Positions 23,990 to 34,116 of a stretch of DNA of 64,000 bases are shown here, in pieces. The stretch covers positions 12,727,692 to 12,791,691 of the forward strand of contig JACGWO010000005.1 in the NCBI GenBank assembly GCA_034509735.1. Reading direction: 5' to 3'. The translations under genes were made by a program, and so were the position numbers. The notes beneath the pieces are model-generated. The model worked only from the letters and a program-made list of their open reading frames with translations. It made no database searches and had not been told where the DNA came from. Origin of the DNA: Sesamum alatum (Eukaryota > Streptophyta > Magnoliopsida > Lamiales > Pedaliaceae). Every line of letters begins with the position of its first letter. Position 1 is the first letter of the stretch.

Positions 23990-24372
23990 AAGAAATTTGA
24001 CAACTTTAAATCAATATGGCCATCCCAGTTTATTTGACAGATTAATTATGGCACCCAAACCAAGATGGATAATGAATTTCTACTTGGATTTAAATCAATA
24101 TGGGACAAATTTGACATGTTCGACAATATTGGATTTAAATCAATATTTGACAAATTTAAATCAATGCTAGACAGAAAATTTGTCAAATTTCTACTTGAAA
24201 ATTGTCCTGAAAGACAAATATAATATTGGATTTAAATCAATATGTCCTGAAAAGTGCCCGTATGACAATATTGGATTTAAATCAATATTTGACAAATTTA
24301 AATCAATGTTGGACAACAAATATGTCAAATTTATACTTGGATTTAAATCAAGAAAGGTGGATCTACTTGGAT
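23990..24372. repeat. TTTAAATCAATAT interspersed repeat array
   Basis: At least eight copies of tttaaatcaat occur in under 400 bp. Several lie inside a longer unit, ttggatttaaatcaatat plus ttgacaaatttaaatcaatg. The same array occurs at 44995-45366. Confidence 0.85.
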
Positions 24373-25202
24373 AAGAAAATTGAAATTGAGATTTAGATTG
24401 CTTTCAAATTGGAATTGGGCTCTATCAAGGGAAATCACGTGACTGCCGCATCAAACTCCTAGAATTGAAGTAGAGCAATACAACTGAAGTGCATGTTTGA
24501 TTCGAACGGTGTAACCAAAATAATCATGAGCTATTAGTCAAATACTCATACATACACCACAGAATCGAGAATCAGGATTGTGAAGGAGAAATTGTGATGC
24601 TAGAACTGAGCAATAATTCATACAAAATCACAAAAGCATATCAACAATCTCAATGAAAGCAACCAAGAAATTGAATAAACAAAGGGTCGAGCACGAACAA
24701 CCTTGTCATTCTCATACGCGATGGGCGGAAAAAATCAACTCTCATGCTGGAAATATTACCGTGACAAGCAGGTTGAAAAGGGTCGAGCACGAACAACCTT
24801 GTCATTCTCATACGCGATGTACACATCCATAGTTTCAGAAAAGAAGGAAGCAAACTTGGGCCTGAAAGACAAAAACACACAGGCCCACCTTGTTTTTCAA
24901 AAAAAAAAAAACGAGAGATAAAAGGGAGAAATCTTCAATTGCTGCGGCTGAAATTAAAAAAAAAAAAAAAAAGGGAAAGAATTCTGGCGGGCTTGGGCCC
25001 AATTAAAGGAGAGCCATTCAAATGATTCTTTTCGTTTCAGGTCCAATTGAATTTCTGGCCCAAAGATGCAATTTAAATATTGGTTTGAAGCCAATTCAAA
25101 ATTACAGTGGCCCATTCAAATTCCGTCCATATTTCGCGACTCATTCACTTCGAAAATTATATTTTCAAGCATATGTTCGTGAACGAGTCTCGAGGGGGCA
25201 TT

Positions 25203-26137
25203 TGTAGATAAATAAATTTTGCACCAAATCAAATGACGACAACTGGAAAATATATATTATTTATCAATTATATTCTATTTTTCTATTTATATTTGTAATT
25301 TACTAAATTAATACTAAATGTAAATAGTTAAATTAATTGATATTTTAATATATATTTCATCATCAAATCAACAATCGACACGTGTCAAATTGTGGTGTTC
25401 CGGCCAATCAAATCAAGACAAATATTTCTTATATTATCTTTTTGAAAAAATACAAAAATTAAAGAGATAATATTGAAATTGACCAATCATGTATTCCCAA
25501 ATATTTAATGTATTTATCTCTTTAAATTAAAATAAAGAGATAATACAAAATAAGTGTTCAAGCTCACCACAACTCTGCCTCTTTGACAACTATATAAAGG
25601 GGTCCTTGGAACTCATTCAAAACACACACACACACACATACCAGCAAGAGAGCATTCAAGAAGTCCCGAAATCCTCTCAAGCACAAATCAAGGAAGATCC
25701 ACGGCGTTCTAGATAAGATTCAAGGCGTTCGTCGCGGAAATCATCCAAAGTCAGCGTTTGATTCGACAAGAAGTCCGAAGACCGGCGAATTAACGTTATC
25801 AAGACAGAAGTCCACCTTGGCGGGAGATCAAAGCCTCAAATCCACCAAGAAATATCCCAAGTTCAAGTCAAATATCTCCAAGTCATAGCATTTGATCCAG
25901 GAACAAGTCAACGACCCCCGAATTAACGTTATTCCAAGTCAAAGTCAACGTCAAAGGAGATCAAACATCAAAGTTTCACCTCCGAAGTTGCCGAAATCAA
26001 AGATCACATTCGTGAAGAGAAGAATCAGAGGTTTTCAAGTAGAGATTTCGCACTCACAAATATTCAATCAATTCAAGTATTCATTTGTAATATTTTTCTT
26101 GTTTCAATAAATTCAGGAACACGAAAATCTATTTACA
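25203..26137 (+). repeat. 5' LTR of the Tat-type element
   Basis: Starts TGTAGATAAATAAATTTTGC and ends ...AATCTATTTACA. It is followed after two bases by a primer-binding-like sequence and preceded by a polypurine tract belonging to the upstream partial copy. Aligns end to end with 46610-47546. Confidence 0.92.
25591..25599 (+). promoter_or_regulatory. TATA box of the Tat-type LTR
   Basis: TATATAAAG sits in a conserved context (gacaactatataaagg), with an (AC)n tract about 30 bp downstream near the expected transcript start. The same box is kept in the 3' LTR at 46999-47007. Downstream LTR sequence is then the R-U5 part. Confidence 0.65.
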
Positions 26138-26139
26138 AA

Positions 26140-26157
26140 TTTTGGTACGCCCAGTGG
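26140..26157 (+). promoter_or_regulatory. Primer binding site of the Tat-type element
   Basis: tttggtacgcccagtggg starts two bases after the LTR end, where reverse transcription would be primed. The complement would end in CCA, as a tRNA 3' end must. The tRNA species was not assigned. Confidence 0.6.
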
Positions 26158-26207
26158 GACCGCTCTACCTCTCATCTCTTCCCTTTAACAAAGTCTGAAG
26201 TATTTCA

Positions 26208-27830
26208 ATGGACACTCAAGGAAAAAGTCATGAGGACAGTGAATTCCAAACTCGCCACAATGAAGTCTTCAAGTTCAAGTACCAAGAGTCTCGGTGTTAC
26301 TACGAGGAGTATGTCGAAGAAAACTTAAGGAATCTTCCCAGATGACTCCTCCAATAGAGTCTGCTCGGAAGGACGTATTCGTGCCTAACCACGCAAGCGA
26401 AGATAACGAAGATAAATCCCCCTCCCCCGTCCTCTCCTCGCTCCGAATCTAGGTACTCCTTCACAATGAATGTGGCTCCAGTCATGGTGACGAATGCCAC
26501 GACCTTACAATAGCAAATCGTAAGCCTGACAAGAGCTATGGAAGGACTCACCAAGCATGTCCAAGAGCAAGATGCCCAAATCGCTAGGTTGATCAACAAG
26601 CCAGACAACGTTGACATAAGCCATGTTCGGGGAAAGCAAGTCGAGGCTCATGATGAAGTAGAAATATCCACTAAAGAGAATTACACCGGGAAGGATAAAC
26701 CTGCAAAAGAGCTTCAAGTTTCATCCAATGGATTGATTCCTATAGACCAACTGAAAGAATTCATTGAAGGGACCATCAGGAGCAAGATTGAGGGAAGCCC
26801 AAGGTCATCCTTTACCTACACCAAGCCTTACACTCCAATAATTGACAACTTGAAGATGCCGATGAGCTACCAACCAACAAAGTTCCAATAGTTTGACGGC
26901 AAAAGGCAATCCTAAGCAACATGTGGCTCACTTCGTCGAAACATGCAACAATGCTAGAACATATGGGGATCACCTAGTCAAACAGTTTGTCCGATCACTA
27001 AAAGGCAACGCATTTGATTGGTATATTGATTTGGAGGCCGGTTCAATTGATGGATGGGAGCAACTAGAGCAAGAATTCCTGAATCGCTTCTATACTGCTC
27101 GGTGCACTGTCAGTATGATCGAGCTTACAAATTCTCGCCAGTGGAAGGACAAGCCAATTATCGATTATATCAATAGGTGGAGGAATCTGAGCCTCAACTG
27201 CAAAGATCGATTATCTGAAGCTTCCGCCATTGAGATGTGCATTTAAGGGATACATTGGGGTCTTCGGTATATTCGTCAAGGAATTCTACCTAGATCATTT
27301 GAAGATTTAGCCACTCGAGCACATGATATGGAGTTGAGTATGGCAGCGAGTGGAGTAGAAGGACCACCTGTCCAAGAGCCCCGCAGAACCAAGGAATGCG
27401 AGAAGGCAAGAACGGGGGCAAACCTTATTTGGAAGCTCCAAACAAGGAATCCATGGCAGTAAATGTGGCACCCTTCAAGCTCCGAAGCAAGGCAAATAAT
27501 GGTAGCATCCTAAAGAATAATGCTCCTTATGAGAGATCGCAAAGAAAATTAACCTTGAAGGAAATGCAAGCAAAGCAATATCCTTTCCTTGATTCCGATG
27601 TTCCTGGCATATTTGATGACTTGTTGGAGGCTAACCTCATCGAACTACCCGAAGCAAAACGACCTGAAGAAGACGAACGAACAGATGACCCAAAATATTG
27701 CAAGTACCATCGTTTAGTTGGGCATTCGATACAAGATTGCTTTGTGTTCAAAGACAAGGTTATGCAGTTGGCTTGCCAAGGTAAAATCTGTCTTGAAGAA
27801 GATACTGCGACAACAAATGTGACCTCGATC
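26208..27830 (+). pseudogene. gag: Gag of the Tat-type gypsy element (broken)
   Basis: Gag forms the virus-like particle. ATG at 26208 opens a frame (MDTQGKSHEDSEF) that continues in frame at 26538 after a TGA at 26343. The retrotransposon Gag domain is clear at 26880-27330: GNPKQHVAHFVETCNNA, VRSLKGNAFDWYIDLE, EFLNRFYTARCTVSM and RWRNLSLNCKDRL. A TAG (26889-26891) and a TAA (27244-27246) fall where relatives have Gln, and an extra A near 26896 shifts the frame. Further on, DPKYCKYHRLVGHSIQDC (about 27690-27740) is the C-H-C element found at the end of this Gag family. Function is lost. Confidence 0.85.
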
Positions 27831-27939
27831 AAGTGTGGGTCTTTTGACAGTGAAGCCTCCTGCAATACCACACATGAGAACGATACTGTGATCAATGAGG
27901 ACGCGCGGTCTGGAAAGGAAGATTCTTCTAATAATGATG

Positions 27940-28629
27940 AATGCATGTCCACCATCACTTTCACCGACGAAGATTTGGTTCATGGGTCAAAACCACATAA
28001 TCTCTCCCTTGTTCGTCGCTGGATATGCACGTGAACAAAAGGTGAATAGAATATTGATCGATGGAGGCTCTGCAGTCAATATCTTACCCCTACGAACCTT
28101 GGGAGACTTGGGGATCCCGATAGAAGAACTCGCAAACAGCCGCCTCATGATTCAAGGCTTCAATCAAGGAGGAAAAAGGGATGTCGACATTATAAGGATG
28201 GAATTGTTGATGGACGATATGGCGTCAACTGCATTATTCCATGTTATAAATGCCAAGACTTCTTACAACATACTTCTTGGCCGCCTTTGGTTGCACGAAA
28301 ATTCTGTGGTCCCCTTAACGTGGCATCAATGCTTCAAATACTGCCGCAATGGTGTAGTGAAAAGGGTACTCGGTGATACCAAGCCCTTTACCGAAGCTGA
28401 GTCGCACTTCGCCGATGCCAAGTACTACGTTGAAACTGCCAAAAGAGGAAAAGAGATTTTGCCCTCTGAGAAACCAAGGTCACATGACGATGGAAGTATG
28501 AGGAAATATGAGCAGCCCGTTGTCGAGGTCGGATTTTCAAAGAGTCTGACTTTACCATTGACTCAAGTCAACGCGAAGCAACCATCGAAACCGCCACTCA
28601 AAGGATTTGTGTCCTCAACCCAAAAATAA
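27940..28629 (+). pseudogene. Aspartic protease of the Tat-type element
   Basis: The retropepsin-like protease cuts the Gag-Pol polyprotein. The catalytic motif ILIDGGSAVNILP is at about 28051-28090 (Asp at 28060). It is followed by LMIQGFNQGG and TSYNILLGRLWLHE, the usual order in this family. The frame stays open from 27895 to 28629. It differs from the upstream Gag frame, so it could not be made as one polyprotein without frameshifting. Confidence 0.8.
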
Positions 28630-29520
28630 GAAGAGTGACATGAAACGTTGGCTATAGATGGATAAGGGTATGATCATAAGGCCTTCAAATTAGTTATTAA
28701 AACCGGGTATAATCCACAAGAAAGATTAGCCTTGGAAGTCTTCCTCCCGAAGCCACCAACAAAAAGCTCCATGGACTCAACGCCACCGAAGTGATGTTAA
28801 AGGAAAAAGGGCATGCAATCCTAGATTCACATGTGGGTCTTGGCTTTATCCCTCTTAAGCCCATCCGCATCGCCATAAAAAGGGCCAGCAGCAACCATGT
28901 CAGCGGAAGCCTCTTTCAACAGAAGATGACCAAGGAAAAGAAAATCCACCAGAGTCTGTCTTCAACAGACTTGGCACACGTAAAAGAATGGTGCATAGAA
29001 AGACCAACAATCAATCTGTCTTTGATAGCTTGGTCCACGGAAAAGAATGACATACCAAAAGAAAACCATGTCCAAGGTGGTTGCACAATCGAAGAAAAAC
29101 ATCACATCCTCACAAAAACTTAGAAGTTCGATTCCTTCCAGAATGAGACGCCACAAAACTCTAGACATATCATGTGGCAGAGTCTTGAAGGTTAAAACAA
29201 GAACAATGGTCTTCACACAAGTTCAACTTGATGACGAGGATGATAGAGAAAGCGTTGCATCATCAAACTATGTTGATAGTAGTGCTGAAGAAGATATCGC
29301 CTTAGCTCATCACATCACCTTAATTGAAAATGAGGAGGTTGAAGAAGAAGATGCTGAAGACGCACCTCTAGAGCTTGAGGAAGGCATTAAAACCACCGTT
29401 GATGAGTTGAAAGAAGTCAATCTAGGTGATGCCGAAGATCCCCGACCAATTTACACAAGCGCCTCTCTAACCCCGGAAGAAGATAAGGCTTATGTCGCGC
29501 TACTTCATGAGTATTAAGAC
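28630..29520 (+). pseudogene. Protease-RT linker region (broken)
   Basis: Two overlapping partial frames (28791-29123 and 29047-29517) lie here. The second ends in an acidic stretch (EEVEEEDAEDAPLELEEG) and then ASLTPEEDKAYVALLHEY, which in relatives leads directly into RT (KDVFAWSYKEMPG). A TAA follows HEY at 29515-29517. Confidence 0.6.
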
Positions 29521-30345
29521 GTGTTCTCATGGTCCTACAAAGAAATGCCCAGGCTAGATCCAAAAGTAGTTGTGCACCACCTGTCGGTGAAGAAAGGGGC
29601 TCGTCCCGTCAAACAAGCCCAAAGGAGATTCCAACCTGAGCTAATCCCGCTGATTTGAAGGTGAAGTAAACAAGCTCATCAAAGTTGGTTTCATTCGAGA
29701 AGTCAAATATCTAACGTGGATTTCCAGTATGGTCCCTGTGAGAAAGAAGAATGGACAAATTCGAGTATGCGTCGATTTCAGAGACCTGAATCACGCATGC
29801 CCCAAGGATGACTTTCCATTACCCATTGCTGAATTAATGATAGACGCTACTACAGGTCATGAAGCCCTATCTTTCATGGATGGGTTGTCCGGATATAACC
29901 AAATACGTATGGCACTAGCAGATGAGGAATTGACAGCATTTCGCATTCCTAAAGGCATATATTGCTACAAAGTCATGCCTTTCGGATTAAAAAATGCCGG
30001 TGCCACATATCAAAGGGCGATGCAAAAGATCTTCGACGACATGCTCCACAAAAATGTAGAATGCTATGTTGATGACTTGGTCGTGAAATAAAAAAAAAAC
30101 GAGAGGATCATCTTCATGACTTGAGAAAGGTTTTTGAATGTTTGAGAAGATACCAACTAAAGATGACTCCCTCCAAGTGTGCATTCAGAGTTACATCCGA
30201 AAAATTCCTTGGGTTCATCGTTCGTCAACGGGGTATAGGAGATTGAGCAAGCCAAGATTGATGCCATTTTGAGAATGCTAGAACCTAGGAATGTCCATGA
30301 GCTCAAAAGTTTGCAAGGAAAGCTCGCGTATCTTCGGAGATTCAT
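29521..30345 (+). pseudogene. Reverse transcriptase of the Tat-type element (broken)
   Basis: RT copies the element RNA into DNA. In order: VFSWSYKEMPRLDP (29522), VPVRKKNGQIRVCVDFRDLN (29732), FPLPIAELMIDA, LSFMDGLSGYNQI, AFRIPKGIYCYKVMPFGLKN, GATYQRAM and the catalytic YVDDLVVK at 30065-30088. A run of A after the catalytic box breaks the frame at about 30090. The thumb (KCAFRVTSEKFLGF-like, about 30176-30215) is in another frame. The D at the first catalytic position and the YVDD pair are kept, but the protein cannot be made whole. Confidence 0.88.
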
Positions 30346-30890
30346 TTCAAATCTAGAAGGTCGTTGTCAACCATTCAGTCGCCTAATGAAGAATGATGTG
30401 CCCTTCGAATGGGATGAGACTTGTGATAAAGCGTTCAGAAGCATAAATCCTACTTAATGAAGCCTCCAGTGTTGGTTGCACCCGTTTTCGGACGCCCCTT
30501 AATTCTGTACGTCGCTGCTCAAGAGCGCTCCATCGGAATCTTACTTGCCCCGAAGAATAATGAGGGGAAAGAGAATGCTTTATACTATTTAAGCAGAACG
30601 ATGACACCAAACGAGCTCAATTATTCATCAATCGAAAAGCTATGTTTGGCTCTCATCTTTGCAATCCACAAGTTGAAGCATCACTTTCAGTCACACAGTG
30701 TCCATCTAGTCTCAAAAGCAAATCCTCTGAAATATGTCATGGCAAAGCCATTGCTATCTAATAGACTCGCAAGATGGTATCTTCAGCTGCAACAATTCGA
30801 GATCACATACGTTCCACAAAAGGTTGTGAAAGGACAAGTTTTAGCAGACTTTCTAGCCGATCACCCCATGCCTACCGAGTGGGAATTGTC
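30346..30890 (+). pseudogene. First RNase H of the Tat-type element
   Basis: The gypsy RNase H removes the RNA strand during reverse transcription. The segment VLVAPVFGRPLILYVAAQE (30467) holds the first strand, where most relatives have YVSA or YTDAS. ALYYLSRTMTPNELNYSSIEK (30570) carries the catalytic Glu region. LARWYLQLQQFEITYVPQK, QVLADFLADHP (30760-30866) closes the domain. As is common in Tat elements, this RNase H looks degenerate at the first Asp. The frame is open from 30457 to 31059. Confidence 0.82.
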
Positions 30891-30944
30891 TGATGACTTG
30901 CCTGACGAGGATGTCCTTCTGATTGAAGTTACGCCCCCTGGAAA

Positions 30945-31335
30945 ATGTACTTTGATGGGGCTGCCTATAGAGAAGGAGCCGAGGCTGGAGTGGTCTTTGT
31001 CACGTTTGAAGGGAAGTCCTGCCTTATTCCTTCACTTTAATCCAGAACTGTTCAAATAATATGGCGGAATATCAAGCCTTAATCCTCGGATCAGAAATGG
31101 CAGTGGACATAAAGCAACGACACCTAAAAGTATACGAAGACTCTCAGTTAGTGATTAATCAGCTCCTCGGTCAATACGAAGTCAAAAAGCCTGAGTTGCT
31201 TCCATACTATAACTACGCAAGAATGCTGATAGGATGGCTAGGAGATGTAGAACTTGAGCACCTACCAAGAAAGGATAATAAACAAGCTGATGCATTGGCC
31301 AAGCTCGCTTCAACCCTCTCAATAACCGATGAGGA
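30945..31335 (+). pseudogene. Second (additional) RNase H of the Tat-type element
   Basis: Plant Tat elements carry an extra RNase H of archaeal or cellular type after the original one. Here the first Asp block MYFDGAAYREGA is visible at about 30948 in one frame. After a frameshift come NMAEYQALILGSEMA (31056), VYEDSQLVINQLLGQY (31130) and KQADALAKLAS (31278). The D-E-D-D set is present, though it is split over two frames. This second domain is the basis for the Tat assignment. Confidence 0.82.
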
Positions 31336-31589
31336 GACGTGCATACCGATATGTAAGAATTGGGTCATACCACCGGTCTTTCAGTGATGATGAGGATGAC
31401 ACACTCCAAGAAGAAGAAAATCATGTCATGGAGGTTTTTGAAATTGAAGAGGAAGATTGGCGACAACCACTCGTCGATTACTTGAAGTACAAGAAGTTAC
31501 CCGACGACATACGACGAAGGGCTGAAATTCAACGGCGGGCGTCTCGCTTCATCTACTTCAAAGACACGCTCTACAGACATTGATTTGAT

Positions 31590-32701
31590 GGTATTTTCTT
31601 ACGTTGCCTAAATGATGATGAGCAAATGCAAGCTATGGAAGAAGCTCACTCTGGAGTTTGTGGTGCGCACCAATCCGGACCAAAGCAACACTTCTGTATA
31701 AAAAGAATGGGTTATTACTGGCCTACAATGGTTAAAGATTACATGGACTATGCATGGAGATGTCAAGCCTGTCAAATTCACGCCAATTTAGCCACCAACC
31801 ACCCGAGCTATTACACCCTACTGTAGCTTCATGGCCCTTCGATGCTTGGGGTTTGGATGTCGTAGGACCCATGACAAAGTCCTCCGGTTGGTAACTTATA
31901 TATCTTGGTGACAACTGACTACTTCTCTAAATGGGCTGAAGCAGTCCCCCTCAAAGAAGTGAAGAAAAGAATGTTGTTGATTTCATCCGTACACACATCA
32001 TATATCTCTACGGAGTGCCTAGGTATATCATCACTGATAATGGAAAACCCTTCTATAACAGCTTGATAAACAAATTGTGTCAAAAGTTTGCATTCAAATA
32101 TAGAAACTCTTCTATGTACGATGCCGTTGCCAACGGCCTTGCTGAAGCTTTTTACCAAAACTTTGTGCAGCCTATTGAAGAAAGTGGTGACCAAGTCAAA
32201 ATGGGATTGGCACGAGAGCATTGGATAAGCTCTATGGCAAATAGAATGTCAGAACTCCTACGCAAGCAACTCCTTATGCCTTGGTTTATGGAGTTGAGGC
32301 AGTCCTCCCACTTGAGCAACAAATCCCTTCATTAAGGATGGCGATACAAGAACGGCTTACTGAAAGAAGAAAACACTCAAATACGGCTTGAAGAACTAGA
32401 AGCTCTCGATGAGAAGAGGTTGGAAGCACAACAAAGGCTCGAGTGTTATCAAGCTCGACTATCCAAAGCATTCAATAAAGAAGGTCCGCCTTTCGCTCTT
32501 TTCAAGTTGGTGATCTAGTACTCGCAGTGAGAAGGCCTATAATCACAACACATCGAACGGGAAACAAGTTCTTGCCAAAAATGGGATGGTCCTTATGTTG
32601 TCAAAGAAGTCTACACAAATGGTACATATAAGCTGGTTGCTGAAGACGGCTTGAGGATAGGCCTAATAAATGGAAAGTTCTTGAAGCGGTATTACGCCTG
32701 A
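31590..32701 (+). pseudogene. Integrase of the Tat-type element (broken)
   Basis: Integrase inserts the DNA copy. The HHCC zinc domain is at about 31640-31790 (AHSGVCGAH ... CQACQ). The core reads FDAWGLDVVGPM (31843), TTDYFSKWAEAV (31912), RYIITDNGKPFYN (32021) and ANGLAEAFYQN (32130), keeping D, D and E. The C-terminal part VGDLVLAVRRPI (32500) and INGKFLKRYYA ends at a TGA (32699-32701). At least three frameshifts and a stop interrupt it. No chromodomain follows. Confidence 0.85.
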
Positions 32702-33167
32702 AAAAAAAAAGAAAAAAGAATAAACAGAAAAAAAAAAATCAAAAACAAGTAAGAAAAAAAAAACTCCTAGCCCGCATGAGTATAAACTGTGAACGACCCT
32801 CCCCTCTCCAAACAAATATTTTGTACCCCTGAACTATGAATTGACTTGATCCTCTTGATTAGATACGTAGGCAGCTTAGATATTTTAAGTTCAGTCATAA
32901 TGCTTAAATGAGCTTTATTCTTGTTATGAAGTCGTCGAGAGTGGAAATACTCAAACATGCTCAAAGATTGCAAGATAGAAAGAAAAGAAAAAACTTCTAT
33001 TACGTAATCTCAAGGAAACATTGGCGTTCATGACATAGAACAAAGAAAAAGGGAATCAAATGCAGCAAAATAAAAAGACCTAAGCGAATCTCAAGCAAAG
33101 GGATGCAAATCCTTCAACCCTTCCTTGAGGGCTTCCAAGTGTGTCCTTGAAGCCTCCAAACTCGCAA
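32702..33167 (+). other. Non-coding spacer between pol and the antisense gene
   Basis: A-rich DNA after the pol stop, with several poly(A) runs up to about 32762. No convincing gene on either strand. It probably holds the 3' untranslated ends of both pol and the opposing PMD transcript. Confidence 0.55.
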
Positions 33168-33846
33168 CTACTTCATCGTTGAGGGGGTGGTATTCTCAAG
33201 CGCTGCAATTTCCTCCACAATTTCACGAACTCCAACTTGGGCACTATGAAAAAGCTGATTTTCTTCCTTCAGAATAAAACACAAGTTCTTCCTGCGCTCT
33301 TTCAAATCTGCAAGCTCCTTCTCAACATGCTTCAACTTGTCCGTAGTAAATTGGACCTTGGAAGTTCCTCCACTTTCTTTAGCACGGGCCTCTTGAAGGT
33401 GATCGTTGGCTTCCTTTAACATCCGGTCGAAAAGATCTTTGGATAACCGTTCAGAAGACGACGACCTCACCTCATCATGAGCAGCAGCCTTGGCGAAGAA
33501 CTTGTTCATCGATTCTTCCACGTTTGAGATGTCAAAATTCTGAAAGCTTTTCATAGACTCAAGGATGAAGTAAACGTCATCTTCGATTGATGAGATGAAA
33601 TCAATCAGGGTGTTTTGATATCTTTACGAGAAGGTCACTCCACAGCTTCTGAAGGAACTCCTTTTGATGATTAAGAAAGAACCTCTCGCCTTCAAATACC
33701 AACACAGCAGCTTGGCATGAGGGTTATTTTCTCTTAAGTCCCATTCCAAGAGGACGGGTCGTAGCCAACAAGTTAGACCTAGAAGTCGATCCTTGGCTAT
33801 CTTGGGAAGTTTCATCATCTTCAACGGCTAGGACTTCAGCTTTGAG
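33168..33846 (-). pseudogene. C-terminal exon of the antisense PMD gene, coiled-coil part
   Basis: Minus-strand continuation of the PMD protein. After an acceptor (tatcgtag, AG at 33848-33847) the frame reads LKAEVLAVEDDETSQDSQG, in phase with the exon ending at 33971. A TAA then interrupts it near 33735. Further on, in other frames, come AAVLVFEGERFFLNHQ, then DDVYFILESMKSFQNFD leading into an open 128-codon stretch (33554-33168). That stretch is rich in heptad-like Leu/Glu/Lys (KLKHVEKELADLKERR) and ends at TGA. It looks like a coiled-coil tail. The joining of the parts is inferred from phase and order. Confidence 0.6.
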
Positions 33847-33895
33847 CTACGATAATGCATCAACTAGAGTTAGGAACAAAAGAAGATCTTATCAG

Positions 33896-33945
<50 letters not shown>

Positions 33946-33970
33946 CAAAAGAGTAGGAAAACAAAATGAC
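33847..33970 (-). other. Probable intron of the antisense PMD gene
   Basis: On the minus strand the donor AAGGAG/GTCATT falls at 33971/33970 and the acceptor ...ATCGTAG/CTC at 33847/33846. The intervening 124 bp contain a long pyrimidine tract (the minus strand of the (GA)n at 33901-33942). Joining the exons keeps the reading frame in phase 0. This is predicted from splice consensus and frame only. Confidence 0.55.
33901..33942. repeat. (GA)n microsatellite
   Basis: About 21 AG/GA units. On the minus strand it is a (CT)n tract inside the probable PMD intron. Confidence 0.95.
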
Positions 33971-34116
33971 CTCCTTGAAAAAATTCAACATCGATAGTTC
34001 ATGACTTGATCCTTCACCATCACTGTCGATGTTTGTTGGTTTTGAATCCCTCTTCAGCCTCTTCCAATGGCGATCAAGATTGCTACTCCCACTTACTTCT
34101 AAGGAACGAGGAACAC
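33971..34116 (-). pseudogene. PMD gene exon segment left of the chromovirus insertion
   Basis: The minus strand encodes the linker ...SLEVSGSSNLDRHWK and SMLNFFKE, matching 21919-22065 of the left copy. It is cut at 34116 by the chromovirus; the same exon resumes at 43036 on the far side. Both sides carry the duplicated aacac. Confidence 0.8.

Larger units (their letters stand above)
21915..25202 (+). mobile_element. Truncated 3' internal region of a Tat-type gypsy element
   Basis: This segment aligns in order with the 3' internal part of the full element (33966-34116 joined to 43031-46609): antisense PMD gene, TTTAAATCAATAT repeats, then a polypurine tract (gaggggg) directly before the LTR at 25203. 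It is therefore the tail of a second copy that shares that LTR. Its left end falls within a few bases of where the PMD intron begins in the full copy. Around 24660-24830 a direct repeat of about 40 bp (ggtcgagcacgaacaacc...) replaces roughly 470 bp present at 45760-46230. Confidence 0.8.
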
